A model generated the notes under the pieces. That model made no database searches. It was not told the DNA's origin and saw nothing but the letters and a program-made list of their open reading frames with translations. Shown in pieces: positions 1-6,938 of a DNA stretch of 21,308 nt; the stretch's first letter is position 1; the number at the start of each line of letters is the position of its first letter. The stretch spans positions 1-21,308 of the forward strand of contig CAYMHT010000043.1 of assembly GCA_964390305.1 (NCBI GenBank), given 5' to 3'. The DNA comes from SKLM01 sp964390305. GTDB taxonomy: Bacteria; Chloroflexota; Anaerolineae; B4-G1. The position numbers and the translations under genes were made by a program.

Positions 1-464
1 CCGAAGCGGTCGAGAAGGAGACACCGGAGGCTGAGGCCGCTGAGGAAGAGGCACCTGAGGCCGAGACCCTCGAGGAGGAGACGCTGGAGGCCGAAGCGGT
101 CGAGGAGGAGACGCCCGAGGCCGAAGCGGTCGAGGAGGAGACGCCCGAGGCCGAAGCGGTCGAGGAAGAGGCACCCGAGGCCGAGGCCGTCGAGGAGGAG
201 ACGCCCGAAGCCGAAGCGGTCGAAGAAGAGGCACCCGAGGCTGAGGCTGCTGAGGAGGAGACAGCCGAGGCCGTCGGGGCCGAAACGGCGGAGACGGAAA
301 CCGAGGTCAGCCAGGAACTGGAAGAAGGAATAGAAGAGCCGGCCGAACCGGAAGAAGAACAGGCGGAGGCCGAGCCCTCCGCGCCTGAGGATGAGGAAGA
401 GACAGGAGAACCGGAACAAGAGCCGGTCCCTGAGGAAGAAGAGGAAGAAGAGCCAACAGAGTGA
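1..464 (+). CDS. Acidic Glu/Ala/Pro-rich C-terminal tail of an unidentified protein (5' truncated by window)
   Basis: Reading from base 3 there is an open frame of 153 codons ending in TGA at 462-464, with no start visible, so this is the 3' end of a gene that begins outside the window. The first 90 residues are nine tandem decapeptides of the type EAVEEETPEA. The rest is an irregular run of Glu, Ala and Pro ending in a Glu-rich stretch before PTE. Such composition suggests an intrinsically disordered, strongly negative tail. There are no Cys, aromatic or other catalytic-looking residues, so the tail gives no function; the identity must come from the missing N-terminal part. It lies 99 bp upstream of infA on the same strand, which would fit a translation or ribosome-associated protein, but that is only a guess. 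The frame is supported by the exact 3n spacing of the repeats. Confidence 0.75.
   Translation, partial: EAVEKETPEAEAAEEEAPEAETLEEETLEAEAVEEETPEAEAVEEETPEAEAVEEEAPEAEAVEEETPEAEAVEEEAPEAEAAEEETAEAVGAETAETETEVSQELEEGIEEPAEPEEEQAEAEPSAPEDEEETGEPEQEPVPEEEEEEEPTE
3..272 (+). repeat. Nine tandem 30-bp coding repeats (decapeptide EAVEEE[T/A]PEA)
   Basis: Units begin at 3, 33, 63, 93, 123, 153, 183, 213 and 243, each 30 bp with no indels. The copies at 93-122 and 123-152 are identical at the DNA level; others differ mainly at third positions (GAA/GAG, GCG/GCC) and at a few residues (T/A, V/A, P/L). Keeping the reading frame and the acidic pattern while drifting in silent sites points to a translated array under selection, with recent duplication of the middle units. 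Confidence 0.9.
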
Positions 465-479
465 GTGACTTGAGTCAAT

Positions 480-502
480 GTCGCCTCCAGATTGGAGGCG
501 AC
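480..502. terminator. Perfect stem-loop between the acidic-tail gene and infA (possible terminator)
   Basis: Arms GTCGCCTCCA (480-489) and TGGAGGCGAC (493-502) are perfectly complementary around a 3-nt loop (GAT). It starts 15 bp after the TGA of the acidic-tail gene. No T-tract follows on either strand, so it is not a classical intrinsic terminator; it could be a weak or factor-assisted terminator or an RNA-stabilising or processing hairpin. Confidence 0.45.
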
Positions 503-563
503 AAACTCTTGTCCCCCTGACAGTGTGTCAAGCAATCAGGGCCGGAGGAGAAGAAGGTCAAGT

Positions 564-797
564 ATGGGCAAAGAAGAGAAGATTTATATGGAGGGAACTG
601 TCGTCGAGGCACTGCCAAACACACAGTTCCGAGTGGAGTTGGACAACGGTCACGAGGTTCTCGCCTATCTGTCGGGCAAGATGCGTCGGTACTACATCCG
701 CGTTCTGCTCGGCGACCGCGTGCGAGTCGAGCTGTCGCCCTATGACCTGTCCCGTGGTCGGATCGTCTATCGCTACAAGGTCTCCGATCAGGAGTAG
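564..797 (+). CDS. infA: Translation initiation factor IF-1
   Basis: This 77-residue protein is a full-length IF-1, the small OB-fold factor that binds the 30S A site during initiation. The sequence shows the family signature almost throughout: EGTVVEALPN near residues 10-19, FRVELDNGHEVLAYLSGKMR at about 22-41, then YIRVLLGDRVRVELSPYDLSRGRIVYR. The frame is open further upstream, but ATG 564 starts exactly where IF-1 proteins start (MGKEEKIYMEG), with purine-rich GGAGGAG and GAAGG elements just before it. In many bacteria infA sits in the ribosomal spc operon; here it stands apart, downstream of the acidic-tail gene and converging on prmA with only 3 bp between the stop codons. No convincing promoter was seen in the 99-bp gap. 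Confidence 0.96.
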   Translation: MGKEEKIYMEGTVVEALPNTQFRVELDNGHEVLAYLSGKMRRYYIRVLLGDRVRVELSPYDLSRGRIVYRYKVSDQE

Positions 798-800
798 GTT

Positions 801-1673
801 CTACTGCCGCCTGCCCACGAGGCTCATCCAGTCGTCTTGCTGTCGCTGATCGACCAGCTGGAGGCCCCCCCGTTCGAACGCCGCAGAAACCTCTGACGCC
901 CTGTCGACCGTGATCCCGGCGGTGATCAGGATGGCATCCGGTCGCATCCGTTCTGCAAGCCCCTTTTCCACCAACTCCACGATCACGCGCGTCAGGATGT
1001 TGACCACCACCAGGTCATAGTACCCGGAGACCTCCGCAAGAGACCCCTGCTCCACGCGCACACGCTCGCGCTCACCGTTATCCATCACGTTGCTCCGGGC
1101 CACCCTGACGGCCTGGGAGTCGCTGTCCACAGCCAGCACCGTCCCGGCACCCAGCTTCGCCGCGGCGATGGCCAGAATCCCGGAGCCAGTGCCCACGTCG
1201 AGCACCTCCATCCCGGGCCTGACGAACTCCTCCAGGGCACGCAGGCACAGCTGCGTCGTGGGATGCAGGCCGGTCCCGAACGCCATTCCTGGGTCAAGCC
1301 GGATGACGATGTCCTGCGGCCCAGCGTCGTAGTCGAGCCACGACGGTTGGATGACGATGCGCTCCCCAATGTGGAGGACCTTCAGCCGCTTCTTCCAGGC
1401 CTCCGTCCAATCCTCTTCCGCCACCGAGCGGAACGAGGGCTCCGGAATGGACCGTATCTGCCCCAGATGCCAGAGCGCCTCCTCGATCTGTTTCCTCCTC
1501 TCCCAGAGCTCATCATCCACCGGCACATAGGCCCTGACGAAGACGGGATCGGTGTGCCACCCGTCAGGCCCGGCCTCAATCGCGACCCCACGATGGACGT
1601 AGCGCGACAGGACCTCGGCCACCGCCTCCGCGGCTTCGGCCTCCACCTCGACACTTACCTCAAGCCATTCCAT
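801..1673 (-). CDS. prmA: Ribosomal protein L11 methyltransferase PrmA
   Basis: This 290-residue protein matches the usual PrmA length (293 in E. coli). PrmA uses S-adenosylmethionine to methylate ribosomal protein L11 in the cytoplasm. Visible landmarks are an N-terminal substrate-recognition half beginning MEWLEVSV, the PrmA-specific segment GMAFGTGLHPTTQLC at about 129-143, SAM motif I EVLDVGTGSGILAIAAAKLG at about 156-175, the acidic AVDSD end of the next strand, and VVVNIL for the post-I motif IV. The open frame extends 94 codons further upstream, but that extension overlaps dnaJ and looks non-coding; ATG 1673 with an AAGGA box 10 nt upstream fits the family start. It is the last gene of the hrcA-grpE-dnaK-dnaJ-prmA order, 127 bp after dnaJ. 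Confidence 0.95.
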   Translation of the reverse strand: MEWLEVSVEVEAEAAEAVAEVLSRYVHRGVAIEAGPDGWHTDPVFVRAYVPVDDELWERRKQIEEALWHLGQIRSIPEPSFRSVAEEDWTEAWKKRLKVLHIGERIVIQPSWLDYDAGPQDIVIRLDPGMAFGTGLHPTTQLCLRALEEFVRPGMEVLDVGTGSGILAIAAAKLGAGTVLAVDSDSQAVRVARSNVMDNGERERVRVEQGSLAEVSGYYDLVVVNILTRVIVELVEKGLAERMRPDAILITAGITVDRASEVSAAFERGGLQLVDQRQQDDWMSLVGRRQ

Positions 1674-1800
1674 ACCGTTCGCGTCCTTGCCCGGCGGCTG
1701 TTCGCTTTCGCCTCGCGCCGTCCCTCGGGCAGGACGGATAGCCAACCCGCTCGGAAGGTCCACCGCTGTCCAGGCACAGCCTTCGCCCCCCAACCCGCCC

Positions 1801-2925
1801 TCATAATCCAAGAAACTCGCGTACGTCGTCCACGAAGCCCCGTCTCTCCTCGATGATGGTCTCGGGCTCCAGTGTCTCTCCCAGCTGTCGGAAGAGCTCT
1901 TTCTGCTCTCCGGAGAGCTTCGTCGGGACGGCCACCCGGACGAGCACCAGCTCATCCCCGCGACCGTTACGCTTCACGTGCAGCACGCCCCGGTTTGGCA
2001 TGCGCAGCACGGTGTCGGGCTGAGTGCCCGGCTCGATGGTGATGAGCTCCGCTCCCTCCAGCGTCGGTACTTCGATCTCGCCTCCCAACGTCGCCTGCGC
2101 CAGGTTGATCTCGACCTCCACCAGGATGTCGTCGTCTCGCCGACGGAAGATGGGATGCGGCTCCACATCCAGCACGATGTAAAGGTTGCCGCGCGGACCG
2201 CCGTCGCTCCCCACCTCACCTTCGCCAGCCAATCGGATTCGGGTGCCGTCGTCCACGCCTGGTGGGATGGTGACCGACAGCTCCCGGGTCACCCGCACCT
2301 GCCCGTCGCCGTAGCAGCGTGAGCAGGCCTCCTCGACCACCGTCCCTTCGCCCTGGCAGACGGGGCAGTCCGTGACACTCACAAACGAGCCTAGAATCGA
2401 TCTCTGCACCTGTCGCACCTGTCCAGTGCCGTTGCACTTCGGGCACCGGGAGGGCGACGTCCCCGGCTCTGCCCCGCTGCCCCCACACTCGGGACAGGTA
2501 TCCCGATGGGTGATCTCGATGTCTTTCTCGCAGCCAAACACGGCCTCCTCAAACGTCAGGTGAAGATCATAGCGCAGGTCGGCGCCACGCCTCGGCCCTC
2601 GCCGGCGACCCGTGGAAAACCCGAACCCTTGACCGAAGAACTCCTCGAAGATGTCGAACGGATCTCTGAAACCGCCGAAGTCGAAGCCACCGCGCCCCCT
2701 CCCGACCCCGGCGTGCCCAAAGCGATCGTAGGCATTGCGCTTCTCAGGGTCAGAGAGAACCTGATAGGCCTCATTGACCTCCTTGAAGCGCGCCTCGGCG
2801 TCGGGGGCTTCGCTCACGTCTGGATGCCACCGACGCGCCTCCTGACGGTAGGCCTTCTTGATGTCCCGCTGCGAGGCCGAACGGTCGACCCCGAGGACGT
2901 CGTAATAGTCACGTCTGGCTGCCAT
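1801..2925 (-). CDS. dnaJ: Chaperone protein DnaJ (Hsp40, type I)
   Basis: This 374-residue co-chaperone stimulates DnaK ATPase and delivers unfolded clients. The J domain occupies about residues 5-70 with the HPD tripeptide at 34-36. A Gly/Phe-rich linker follows (about 74-113). Four zinc-binding CxxCxGxG repeats start at Cys144, Cys161, Cys187 and Cys201 (CPECGGSG, CPKCNGTG, CPVCQGEG, CSRCYGDG), so both zinc sites are complete. The two beta-sandwich client-binding domains fill the rest, with the short end DVREFLGL. ATG 2925 (MAARRDYYDVLG) is chosen because the J domain starts there; a longer in-frame ATG 51 bp upstream would add non-homologous sequence. It follows dnaK after 191 bp that contain a hairpin. 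Confidence 0.97.
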   Translation of the reverse strand: MAARRDYYDVLGVDRSASQRDIKKAYRQEARRWHPDVSEAPDAEARFKEVNEAYQVLSDPEKRNAYDRFGHAGVGRGRGGFDFGGFRDPFDIFEEFFGQGFGFSTGRRRGPRRGADLRYDLHLTFEEAVFGCEKDIEITHRDTCPECGGSGAEPGTSPSRCPKCNGTGQVRQVQRSILGSFVSVTDCPVCQGEGTVVEEACSRCYGDGQVRVTRELSVTIPPGVDDGTRIRLAGEGEVGSDGGPRGNLYIVLDVEPHPIFRRRDDDILVEVEINLAQATLGGEIEVPTLEGAELITIEPGTQPDTVLRMPNRGVLHVKRNGRGDELVLVRVAVPTKLSGEQKELFRQLGETLEPETIIEERRGFVDDVREFLGL

Positions 2926-2946
2926 AAGAACCCTTGTACTCCAAGA

Positions 2947-2964
2947 GGATGCAACCGTGCATCC
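2947..2964 (-). promoter_or_regulatory. Stem-loop in the dnaK-dnaJ intergenic region just before dnaJ
   Basis: GGATGCA (2947-2953) and TGCATCC (2958-2964) form a perfect 7-bp stem with a 4-nt loop. In the transcript its 3' side ends 21 nt before the dnaJ ATG, immediately upstream of the TTGGAG and AAGGG purine stretches that could be the ribosome binding site. There is no T-tract, so it is more likely a processing or stability element than a terminator. The function is inferred. Confidence 0.4.
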
Positions 2965-3116
2965 CGTTTGCGTCACGCTGCCTTCACGAATACGTCTGCG
3001 GACTCACACGCATCCACCCTGAGCGCCCTGCGAAACCCGAGGACGAGTCTCCCCATCTCGGGGCCCACCACCATGTCCCTGCGGCAGAAACGCGCTAGGG
3101 CAGTGTAGCGCACGCT

Positions 3117-5024
3117 CTAGGTCTCGGTGAAGTCCCCCTCGACAACGTCCTCGTCCTCATCCCCCGGTTCACCGCCCGCAGCCGCTTCTCCACCGGCCGG
3201 CCCCGCCCCGGCGCCCGCCCCACCCTCATACATCGTGGCCCCCGCCTGCTGCACGGCCCGTCGCAGCTCCTCGCTCCGCTGGCGGATCGCGCCCAGGTCA
3301 TCGCCGTCCAGGACCTTCCTAACCGCCGCGACTTTCGCCTCCAGATCGGAGCGCGCCTCGGCTGGAACCTTCTCACCCTGCTCACGGAGGAACTTCTCCG
3401 CCGTGTAGACCGCGGTGTCCGCCTGGTTGCGGGCTTCGACCTTCTCCTTCTTCCGCCGATCCTCCTCCCGGTAGGCCTCTGCTTCTTCGACCATTTGATC
3501 GATCTGGTCGTCCGAGAGACCGCTCGACGGGATGATCTCCATCGATTGCTCCCGTCCTGTGGCCTTGTCCTCGGCGGAGACGTGAAGAATGCCGTTAGCA
3601 TCGATGTCAAACGTCACCTCGATCTGGGGCACCCCGCGCGGCGCCGGCGGAATCCCGTCGAGGATGAACTTGCCCAGACTCTTGTTGTCGGCCGCCATCG
3701 CCCGCTCCCCCTGCAGCACGTGGATCTCCACTTGCGTCTGCCCGTCAGAGGCTGTGGAGAAGATCTGGCTCTTCCTGGTCGGGATGGTGGTGTTCCGCTC
3801 GATGAGCATCGTCGCCACGCCACCCAGCGTCTCGATACTGAGCGTCAGCGGCGTCACGTCCAGCAGCAGGATATCCTTGACCTCACCACCGAGCACGCCG
3901 CCCTGGATCGCCGCCCCCAGCGCCACCACTTCGTCGGGGTTGACGCCCTTGTGCGGCTCCCTGGCGAAGAAGTCGGCCACCAGCTGCTGGATGGCCGGCA
4001 TCCGCGTCTGCCCGCCGACCAGGATGACCTCGTCGATGTCGGAGACGCTCAGGTTCGCGTCGGAGAGCGCCTGCCTGCACGGCCCGAGCGTAGCTTCAAT
4101 CAAATCCTCCGTCAACTGCTCCAGCCTGGCCCGCGTCAACTTCATCTGGAGATGCTTGGGACCCGCCGCATCGGCGGTGATGAACGGCAGGTTGATCCCC
4201 GCCTCCTTCACCGTGCTCAGCTCCACCTTCGCCTTCTCAGCTGCCTCCTTCAGTCGTTGGAGAGCCTGGCGATCCCGGCGCAGGTCGATACCCGCTTCTC
4301 GCCTGAACTCGTCAGCGATCCAATCGATGACCCGCTGATCCCAGTCGTCACCGCCCAGGAAGGTGTCGCCGCTGGTCGAGCGGACCTCGAAGACCCCGTC
4401 GCCGACGTCGAGAATCGAGATGTCAAACGTGCCGCCACCCAGATCGAAGACGGCGATGGTCTCATCCTTTTCCTTGTCCAGACCGTAGGCGAGTGAAGAA
4501 GCCGTCGGCTCGTTGATGATTCGCTGCACCTCGAGGCCGGCAATCCGGCCGGCGTCCTTCGTCGCCTGCCGTTGGCTATCGTTGAAGTACGCCGGGACGG
4601 TGATCACCGCCTGCGTCACGTCCTCACCGAGAAATGCCTCGGCGTCAGCTCGAATCTTCTGCAGGATCATCGCCGAGATTTCCGGCGGACTGTATTCCTT
4701 GCCGCCCATCCAGACCCGCACGTCTCCGTTGGGGGCCTCGGTCACCTTATAAGGCACCAGCTTGATCGCCTTCCGTACCTCGGGATCCTCGAACTTGCGT
4801 CCCATGAAACGCTTGATCGAGAAGATCGTGTTCTCTGGGTTGACGACGGCCTGCCGCTTCGCGACCTGCCCGACCATCCGCTCGCTGGTCTTGGGGTTGA
4901 CGGCCACAACTGAGGGGAACAACCGTCCCCCTTCAGAGCTGGGGATGATCGTCGGCTCACCGCCCAGCATCACGGCACAGACCGAGTTCGTTGTCCCCAG
5001 ATCGATGCCGATAATCTTAGCCAT
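3117..5024 (-). CDS. dnaK: Molecular chaperone DnaK (Hsp70)
   Basis: This 635-residue protein is a complete Hsp70. The actin-like ATPase domain begins MAKIIGIDLGTTNSV with the phosphate-1 loop at 6-14; other fixed segments include VITVPAYFNDSQRQATKDAG, INEPTASSLAYGLDK and the phosphate-2 loop FDLGGGTFDIS. The interdomain linker is DILLLDVTPLTLSIE, followed by the substrate-binding beta domain and a helical lid. The C-terminus is a Gly/Ala-rich flexible tail ending in acidic DEDEDVVEGDFTET. Its ATG lies inside the end of grpE, so the two frames overlap by 8 bp (ATGGCTAA), which suggests translational coupling. DnaK with GrpE and DnaJ folds nascent and stress-damaged cytoplasmic proteins. The operon position implies repression by HrcA. 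Confidence 0.98.
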   Translation of the reverse strand: MAKIIGIDLGTTNSVCAVMLGGEPTIIPSSEGGRLFPSVVAVNPKTSERMVGQVAKRQAVVNPENTIFSIKRFMGRKFEDPEVRKAIKLVPYKVTEAPNGDVRVWMGGKEYSPPEISAMILQKIRADAEAFLGEDVTQAVITVPAYFNDSQRQATKDAGRIAGLEVQRIINEPTASSLAYGLDKEKDETIAVFDLGGGTFDISILDVGDGVFEVRSTSGDTFLGGDDWDQRVIDWIADEFRREAGIDLRRDRQALQRLKEAAEKAKVELSTVKEAGINLPFITADAAGPKHLQMKLTRARLEQLTEDLIEATLGPCRQALSDANLSVSDIDEVILVGGQTRMPAIQQLVADFFAREPHKGVNPDEVVALGAAIQGGVLGGEVKDILLLDVTPLTLSIETLGGVATMLIERNTTIPTRKSQIFSTASDGQTQVEIHVLQGERAMAADNKSLGKFILDGIPPAPRGVPQIEVTFDIDANGILHVSAEDKATGREQSMEIIPSSGLSDDQIDQMVEEAEAYREEDRRKKEKVEARNQADTAVYTAEKFLREQGEKVPAEARSDLEAKVAAVRKVLDGDDLGAIRQRSEELRRAVQQAGATMYEGGAGAGAGPAGGEAAAGGEPGDEDEDVVEGDFTET

Positions 5025-5676
5025 CGCTCACTTCGTCTTCCTCGCGCTCCACCCCTTCCTCCTCCGGGGGCGCCGGAGCCGCCTTCGCCACACGCACCAG
5101 TGCGGGCCTGAGCACGCGATCCCCGAGGACGTACCCTCTCTGTACCTCTCCGATGATGTCCCCCTCCTCAAAGCCCTCCACTTCCTCGTGCGTCACCGCC
5201 TCGTGATAGTAGGGATCGAAGCGCTCCCCCTGGGTCTCAATCGGTTCAACCCCTTCGGATTCGAGGATGGCCTCCAGCTTCCGTCTGATCATGAGGAGGC
5301 CCTGGCTCCAACTCAACTTCCCAACGACTTCCGGCATCGTTACCATCGCCCGGTCATAATCGTCCAGAACGGGGAGGAGCTTCCGCAGCAGATTCGCATT
5401 CGCCAGCTCCCGTATCTTGGCTTGCTCTGCTCGCTGCCGCTTCTTGTAGTTGGCAAACTCTGCCTGAGCGCGCCGCCACCCGTCAAGATACTCTTCAGCC
5501 TCAGCTCTGGCTTCCTCCAGCTCCTCCCGGAGCCGCTCAACCTCGCTTACCTCCTCGGCTTCTGCCTCTTCTGGCTCGACACCTTCTGCCTCTGCCACAG
5601 TCTCGACCTGCTCAAGAGGGTCTTTCTCTTCATGGTCAACCTGGGCTTCGTCCTCCATCGCGTCATCATCCGGCAT
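5017..5676 (-). CDS. grpE: Nucleotide exchange factor GrpE
   Basis: This 219-residue protein is the ADP-release factor of DnaK. An acidic, disordered N-terminus (about 1-45) leads into the long dimerising helix. The conserved core shows RRAQAEFANYKKR at about 68-80, the GERFDPYYHEAV segment at about 150-161, and the beta-domain signature GYVLGDRVLRPALVRVAKA at about 181-199. A short acidic tail follows and is not typical of all GrpEs. Start ATG 5676 has an AAGGAG box 6 nt upstream, located within hrcA; the coding regions overlap hrcA by 11 bp and dnaK by 8 bp, so the three genes are likely translated in a coupled way. Confidence 0.96.
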   Translation of the reverse strand: MPDDDAMEDEAQVDHEEKDPLEQVETVAEAEGVEPEEAEAEEVSEVERLREELEEARAEAEEYLDGWRRAQAEFANYKKRQRAEQAKIRELANANLLRKLLPVLDDYDRAMVTMPEVVGKLSWSQGLLMIRRKLEAILESEGVEPIETQGERFDPYYHEAVTHEEVEGFEEGDIIGEVQRGYVLGDRVLRPALVRVAKAAPAPPEEEGVEREEDEVSDG

Positions 5677-6772
5677 GTTGATCTCCTTGTCGGTCTACCT
5701 TGGCTTCCTGGCTGCTTTGTGCCTCGGATTCCTCCAGCGCGTATACCTCCTGCACCAGCTGAGACATAAGCCCGGCCACAAACCGGACCGCCGAGATGGC
5801 ACGACCATAAGACATCCTCGTCGGTCCCACCACCCCCAGCGCTCCGGTCGTGAAGTCCGCCACGCCGTAGCGCGTGAGCACCAGGCTACACGCGCGTAGC
5901 TGATCCCACTCCCCCTCTCCACCGACCAGCACCCGTACGTTCCCCAACCCAGGGCCAAGCGCCTCCTCCATCACCATTCTCAGGAAACTACGCTCCTCCA
6001 TGACCCGCACGAGTTCCTGAGCCCTCTCGCCTTCGGAGAACTCCGGCTGCTGCAGCATCTCACTCAGCCCATCGCTGTAGATGGTGGCGCTCGACCGTGT
6101 ATCGACGCGATCCATGATGTCCGAAACGAGACTGGCCACGTCGGTCTCGAGCCCGGCAAGGTCGCCCAGCTGGACTTCAATCTCTCCCGCCGTCAGCCCG
6201 AAGCATAGCTGGTTCAGCCGCTCACTGGCCTCGGTGAGCTCGCGCTGTGACACGGGTTCGGTCAGCGTCAGCATGCGCTGCTTGACCATACCGCCGCGCA
6301 GGACCAGGACCAGCAGCACGCCGAGGCCCTCCGTCGAGATGAGTTGCATGTGCTTATAGCGGGCTTTCTCAGACTGGGGGGCCGTCACCAGCGACGCTCC
6401 TCGAGCAGCGTGCGCCAGGGTCGACGCCGCCAACGGCATCCACTGTTCCAGGTTGTGCCGCGCCTGGTGAAACTGGTGAACGATGGTCAGCCGCTCGCGC
6501 AGGGGTAAATCCACCTCGCCCAACAACCGCTCGACGAAGTACCGATACCCCTCTTGCGTGGGCACCCGGCCGGCGGAGGTGTGCGGATGGGTAAGGTGGC
6601 CAGTCTCCTCCAGATAGGCCAACTCGTTGCGCACAGTGGCCGAGCTCACCGGTAATCCGTAGCGCTCGACGAGGGCCCGTGAGCCGACCGGCGTGGCGGT
6701 CTTCACATACTCTCGCACGGTCAGCCCCAGTATCGTCTGCTGACGAGGCGTAAGTTCTGGCTTTGCGTCCAT
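5666..6772 (-). CDS. hrcA: Heat-inducible transcription repressor HrcA
   Basis: This 368-residue protein is the repressor that binds CIRCE operators and depends on GroEL for activity in studied species. The N-terminal winged helix holds TPVGSRALVERYGLPVSSAT and VRNELAYLEE (about 27-56), followed by the diagnostic HTSAGRVPTQEGYRYFVE at 64-81. The rest is the GAF-like dimerisation region, ending with GALGVVGPTRMSYGRAISAVRFVA, the usual HrcA C-terminal signature. It is slightly longer than the common 340-350 residues because of a C-terminal tail rich in Glu and Gln. It is first in the operon; a CIRCE element ends 15 bp before its ATG, so it autoregulates the whole chaperone cluster. Confidence 0.97.
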   Translation of the reverse strand: MDAKPELTPRQQTILGLTVREYVKTATPVGSRALVERYGLPVSSATVRNELAYLEETGHLTHPHTSAGRVPTQEGYRYFVERLLGEVDLPLRERLTIVHQFHQARHNLEQWMPLAASTLAHAARGASLVTAPQSEKARYKHMQLISTEGLGVLLVLVLRGGMVKQRMLTLTEPVSQRELTEASERLNQLCFGLTAGEIEVQLGDLAGLETDVASLVSDIMDRVDTRSSATIYSDGLSEMLQQPEFSEGERAQELVRVMEERSFLRMVMEEALGPGLGNVRVLVGGEGEWDQLRACSLVLTRYGVADFTTGALGVVGPTRMSYGRAISAVRFVAGLMSQLVQEVYALEESEAQSSQEAKVDRQGDQHAG

Positions 6773-6787
6773 GACTCACCCGTCCTC

Positions 6788-6814
6788 TTAGCACTCTAGA
6801 AAGAAGAGTGCTAA
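6788..6814. promoter_or_regulatory. CIRCE operator (HrcA binding site)
   Basis: The sequence TTAGCACTC, a 9-nt spacer (6797-6805), then GAGTGCTAA is a full match to the CIRCE consensus, with both 9-nt arms perfect. It sits just downstream of the predicted hrcA transcription start (about 6821) and 15 bp from the hrcA ATG, so bound HrcA would block the promoter. The element would also lie in the 5' end of the mRNA as a hairpin. Confidence 0.98.
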
Positions 6815-6827
6815 GATCCGAGTGCGC

Positions 6828-6856
6828 ATAATACCACAGCGCATGGTATCTGTCAA
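6828..6856 (-). promoter_or_regulatory. Sigma-70 type promoter of the hrcA operon
   Basis: On the minus strand TTGACA (6856-6851), a 17-bp spacer and TATTAT (6833-6828) match the vegetative consensus at 11 of 12 positions. The predicted start at about 6821 places CIRCE inside the initially transcribed region. Confidence 0.9.
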
Positions 6857-6878
6857 CCTTTCAGCCCTGGGCAGACAC

Positions 6879-6907
6879 TTGCCAACCGGCCCGCCTTCTG
6901 GTAGGAT
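6879..6907 (+). promoter_or_regulatory. Probable promoter of the penicillin-binding protein gene
   Basis: TTGCCA (6879-6884), a 17-bp spacer and TAGGAT (6902-6907) match 9 of 12 consensus positions. The predicted start is near 6914. It is back-to-back with the hrcA promoter, with 22 bp between the two -35 boxes. The leader is short, and the inverted repeats at 6904-6933 overlap the -10 and the ribosome binding site. Confidence 0.65.
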
Positions 6908-6914
6908 GTAAATT

Positions 6915-6933
6915 CCATCCTGAGGAGGGATGG
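6915..6933 (+). promoter_or_regulatory. 5' leader hairpin with the PBP ribosome binding site in its loop
   Basis: CCATCC (6915-6920) and GGATGG (6928-6933) form a perfect 6-bp stem around TGAGGAG, which holds most of the Shine-Dalgarno sequence. A second GGATG at 6904-6908 could pair with CATCC at 6916-6920 in DNA, or in RNA if transcription starts further upstream. Pairing is seen directly; a regulatory role is inference. Confidence 0.45.
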
Positions 6934-6938
6934 TCACC

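Noticed and set aside
1..272. CRISPR-like array of 30-bp repeats
   Set aside because: The units are contiguous without spacers, degenerate at third codon positions and in frame, so they are protein-coding tandem repeats.
1674..1955. N-terminal extension of prmA to an upstream ATG at 1955
   Set aside because: It overlaps the dnaJ C-terminal coding region and has a Ser/Arg-rich composition typical of an out-of-frame shadow; PrmA homology begins at MEWLEV.
2973..3074. 33-codon minus-strand frame in the dnaK-dnaJ gap (ATG at 3074)
   Set aside because: It is short, has only a weak ribosome binding site and no recognisable features; a frame this long is expected by chance in GC-rich DNA.
3495..4496. 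333-codon plus-strand open frame opposite dnaK
   Set aside because: It is the antisense shadow of the conserved dnaK gene; no domain or ribosome binding site is seen.
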